Below, in pieces: positions 60,828 to 64,000 of a DNA stretch of 64,000 bases. A program made the translations under genes and the position numbers. Under the pieces are notes generated by a model that was not told the origin of the DNA, did not search any database, and saw nothing but the letters and a program-made list of their open reading frames with translations. The DNA is taken from assembly GCF_017916325.1 (NCBI RefSeq), contig NC_090171.1, forward strand, positions 1,663,501 to 1,727,500, written 5' to 3'. Numbering within the stretch: position 1 is the stretch's first letter; each line of letters opens with the position of its first letter. The DNA comes from Leishmania martiniquensis (Eukaryota > Euglenozoa > Kinetoplastea > Trypanosomatida > Trypanosomatidae).

Positions 60828-63800
60828 AAGAAGAGGACTCCAATGGAAGGCAACTGCAGAGCAGTGTGCCGATGTGCGCAAACGTGGAAGCAAACCGTGT
60901 GCGTGTAGGGATCGCATGTACGTCTGCGCCAAGTGCTCACGTGCACATCGCTGGCTAGTCCTTGTCTGGGCCCCATCTGCTGACTACATGGCCTCCTCGC
61001 ACTTTTTTCCCTCGTATGCTTGTTTGTGTTTGTGTATGTGCATCTGCGCGCCTGTGCCTATTAGTTTGTCGTGCCGCCGGAGACGGTATGCGCGTGTCTC
61101 TCGGTGTTGGTCTTCTCGTGAGCGTCACAGTGCCGAGAAGCCGGGAACAAAAAACAAGCGCTGCAGAGAGGGGGTGGCGATGGTGAGCACGAGAAATCGT
61201 GTCTCGGGGGAGGGGAGGGGGCGGACTGCGTTGGGGGCAGGTGGGGAAGTGGGCCAGGTGATAGCTTGCGGGCGAGAGAGGAAAGAAATGAATGAAAAAA
61301 GTGGCGCTGGCGTCCGCACTGCCGTTCTCTTGTTGACTGCTTCCGGCTGGTAGAGTCGCATCGCGGGCTCGCCGCGTCATCGCCACATAGCGCATCCGTG
61401 AGCGAGTGCAGCTGCCGCTTTCTTGTCTACCCTTTACCCCATCTTCCTCTCTCTGAGTCGTACTTTGCCTGTGTGGCCTCCTCTGATCGACCATCTCTTC
61501 ACCCCTACCCCCCACCTCCCACCAACTGTATCAGCTGTGGCCGTGCTGGACCTGTGCTCTTCTCTGGTGGAAGATGAACGATGCGAATGAACGAGGTGAA
61601 AAAAAAGAGCAACATTGTTTCCATTGTGCTACACCCCGTTTTTCTTGGATGTCGGTGGTGCGCACGACTCTCTCACGGGTTGGCTCATGTCGGTGCGCTG
61701 AGACGCTCGGCAGCGTTCTGCCAAAGTGAGGGGCGGGCGAGCCGGAGAATCCGCTGCTGTGAGAAAGGAGGAGGTTTGGCGCCCTGCAGTTGCGGTGCCG
61801 AGGAGGAATCAAGACCCTTTTAGTCTGGTCTACGGGCGATCGAAGGGGAACACTTCCTTCCTCATTCGCCTCCTCTTCTCTGCTCGCTCACCACACGGTG
61901 CAGTGCGTCGTTTGACTTCCTCACGGCCTTCACTGTGCCGCAGCTGATGGCCCACTGCTTCCTGCGCACCTTCAAACGCCCTTTTCCTTCGCTGACCTTC
62001 TTACGATCCATTGCGCGTTTCCGTCCGTTTCACCCCCTCGACAACAAATGCGCTCTCCACCACGCTCCCTCCTCTTTCTGCCTCTTCCCCCCTTACCCTC
62101 ACCCTCCACCTGTACATTATTCCCCCCCTGCACGTCGTGCTAGCACTTCTCAACGCTACTGCGTGTGCCTTCGGGTCTTGGCAGTAGGCTCGGACCACAG
62201 ACCTCCACAGCGTGTGCGCGCTTTGTGTGCGTGTTTGAATCTGGGAGGAGGAAACGCTCGCCGAAGCCAATACGAGCAGAAAGCGAATTACAGAAAGACA
62301 GCAGCAACAGGCGAAACGTAGACTCGAAACAGTCGCTGAAACAGCGGCAAGAGCGACGACGCTCGCGTCAATATTATCTCGGCAACTTTTGTTCGTGTCA
62401 CCCTCTCTCGTGCGCTCTGGGCTTTGGCTTTGGCGCTCGGCCATTTTTTACGTCTTCCTACTGCCTCACGATATCAGTTGTTTTTTCCTGCTTCTCTTCG
62501 CGTTCGCGTGCTGGCCATCGTGTCTTTCAGCCGAGCTAGCCGATCACCCAGCACCCTTCCCAAGTAGTTGCTTACCTGTGTGCCGCTAGCTGCCTCCCCC
62601 CTCCCCCCACAAACACACACGCACACACGTGAGGGGGGGGCAACGCGGCAAAGCGATTCGCTCACTAAAAGGGGACGCGTGGGCAGTGACGGGGTTTTCT
62701 TTCTTAGGAGGAACACCTCAGCGTTGCGTGGCGTATTTCGCTGTTTGTTTTTCCTCTGCGCATCGGTCACACACCACTTCGGCGCGGGTCTGTGTGTTTT
62801 TGTCGTTCGCGGGTGTTTTTTTTGTGCGTGTGCATTCGCTCTCTTTCTGTCTGTCTGTGTGCGTCTGTGAACTGTGGTGACAGTGGTGTGACAGCTCGAG
62901 CAACCCATTCCATCGGGCTACTCGCCATCGGCTGAAGACTGTGCGTTCCTTTGAACAGGGAGGGGGGTATGCGTACGCTGTGTGTGCGTGTGTGCGCATA
63001 TGTATATCTGTTTATGTGAATCAAGAGAATTACTTCACGAGAGAAAGTAAGTGTGCCTGACGCGAGGGTCGATCGACGAACGAAGTGCGCGTGCGTGTGA
63101 CGTGCCGCCCAAGAGAGGTGAGTGTGCGTGTGTGTGTGTGTGTGCGTATTTTGCTGTACCTCTGTGCACTCGTTAGTTTTTCCATCGGGCTTCCTGTCTC
63201 TTTTTCTTTTGCCTCTGCTTCTCAGACTTTACTCCTCCACCTCTTTTTTCCATTTTCTGCTGGGATTTTTTTTTTGCATTCAGCGTGGCGTATTTTACTG
63301 TGGTGCTTTCTTCGTGGTACTTGAGCGTGTTGGCATAATCTTGGCTCTCCTTCGGGGTGACTTGTACGTGTGCAGCTCTTGTGTTGTCTTCCTCGGTTTC
63401 CTCCTCGTAGTCCTGACCCAATTTTGCGTCCATTTCGCTCGCCAATTCTCTTCTTCCTTCCTATTGAAGAGAAAGCTCTCCCAAACCCTTTGAAGGGCCT
63501 CTTCTCTCCCACGGTCAGCCTCTCTGTCGTTGTGCCGCTGCTGCACTGTCGTTGCGGACGGCATCGAGTGGTCATCCTTCACCATCCCTTACTCGCTCAC
63601 GACGTGCTCATCGTGAGGATCGTGCCTATACCTCCCCGGACACCTTTTACTTCGAGACAGTCTCCCTCTCTTTTGCTTCCTAATTTTGGTCTTTAGCTCT
63701 CAATCGTTGGTGCTGATACGGATTTGCATTGAGTTGGCTGCGCGTGCTGTCAGACTAGTTTTTTTTTCTCCTTTCTTTCACTGCTCCTCCCTCTCCCCGG

Positions 63801-64000
63801 CCATCTACTCTTCTACCCCTTTTCATTCACAGAGTGACCCTCCACTACACACGGCATCAGTGGCCTGCCCCGCCCGCCCCCTTCGCTCCTCTCTCTTCTC
63901 TCCTCTTTTCGATTGTTTTGAGGTTTACTTCTTGGGCGACCGCTCTCCGTCCACTTTATGTACTGCAATACTCCGCCTCCCTCCATTCCTCCCCTCCTCG
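60828..64000. other. Terminal spacer, no gene seen
   Basis: About 3.2 kb to the window end with no supported gene on either strand. It is T/C-rich with a purine-rich patch (61160-61300) and a GT microsatellite at about 63127-63144. The strong T/C tracts near 63750-64000 suggest that another + strand gene starts just beyond the window. Confidence 0.55.
63127..63144 (+). repeat. (GT)n microsatellite
   Basis: An uninterrupted run of about eight GT units with flanking TG-rich sequence, in the spacer downstream of RPT6. Confidence 0.75.

Overview
The window looks like a piece of a trypanosomatid nuclear chromosome, most likely Leishmania or a close relative. All eleven convincing protein genes lie on the + strand. 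They are intronless and GC-rich in coding sequence, and they are separated by 0.4-3.7 kb spacers full of T/C tracts, TG/CA and TA microsatellites and poly-T runs. That is the layout of a polycistronic unit processed by spliced-leader trans-splicing and polyadenylation. In most genes an open frame runs upstream of the likely start only because a pyrimidine tract happens to be open. I therefore chose starts as the first sensible ATG after a tract-plus-AG acceptor. I cannot assign a species.

Layout: 1-7.4 kb has no convincing gene. It contains the first copy of a ~0.99 kb repeat (2655-3646). Then come a coiled-coil protein (7.4-8.7 kb), a 1676-aa beta-propeller/alpha-solenoid candidate that may be a scaffold nucleoporin (10.2-15.2), a Crooked neck/Clf1/Syf3 splicing factor (16.8-19.3), and a PH-domain protein with a C-terminal Arf-like GTPase fold whose key motifs are altered (20.6-24.4). 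The second repeat copy follows (26107-27099). It appears base-for-base identical, is in the same orientation, and ends in the same A-run.

Downstream of it are a glutathionylspermidine/trypanothione synthetase-like protein with an intact amidase triad but an eroded synthetase half (27.7-29.9), a SET-domain methyltransferase (30.8-32.5), and two large tandem paralogues built from repeated C2-like domains joined by a conserved helical linker (34.0-40.5 and 44.2-49.2). The window ends with two largely disordered hypothetical proteins (51.2-52.9 and 54.5-57.1) and the 26S proteasome ATPase RPT6 (59.6-60.8). The last 3.2 kb shows no gene.

The genes do not form one pathway, as expected for a trypanosomatid polycistron. 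The most interesting points are the identical direct repeats bracketing four genes, the C2/linker family, the GTPase-like domain with non-canonical motifs, and a possible long/short isoform choice at the amidase gene.
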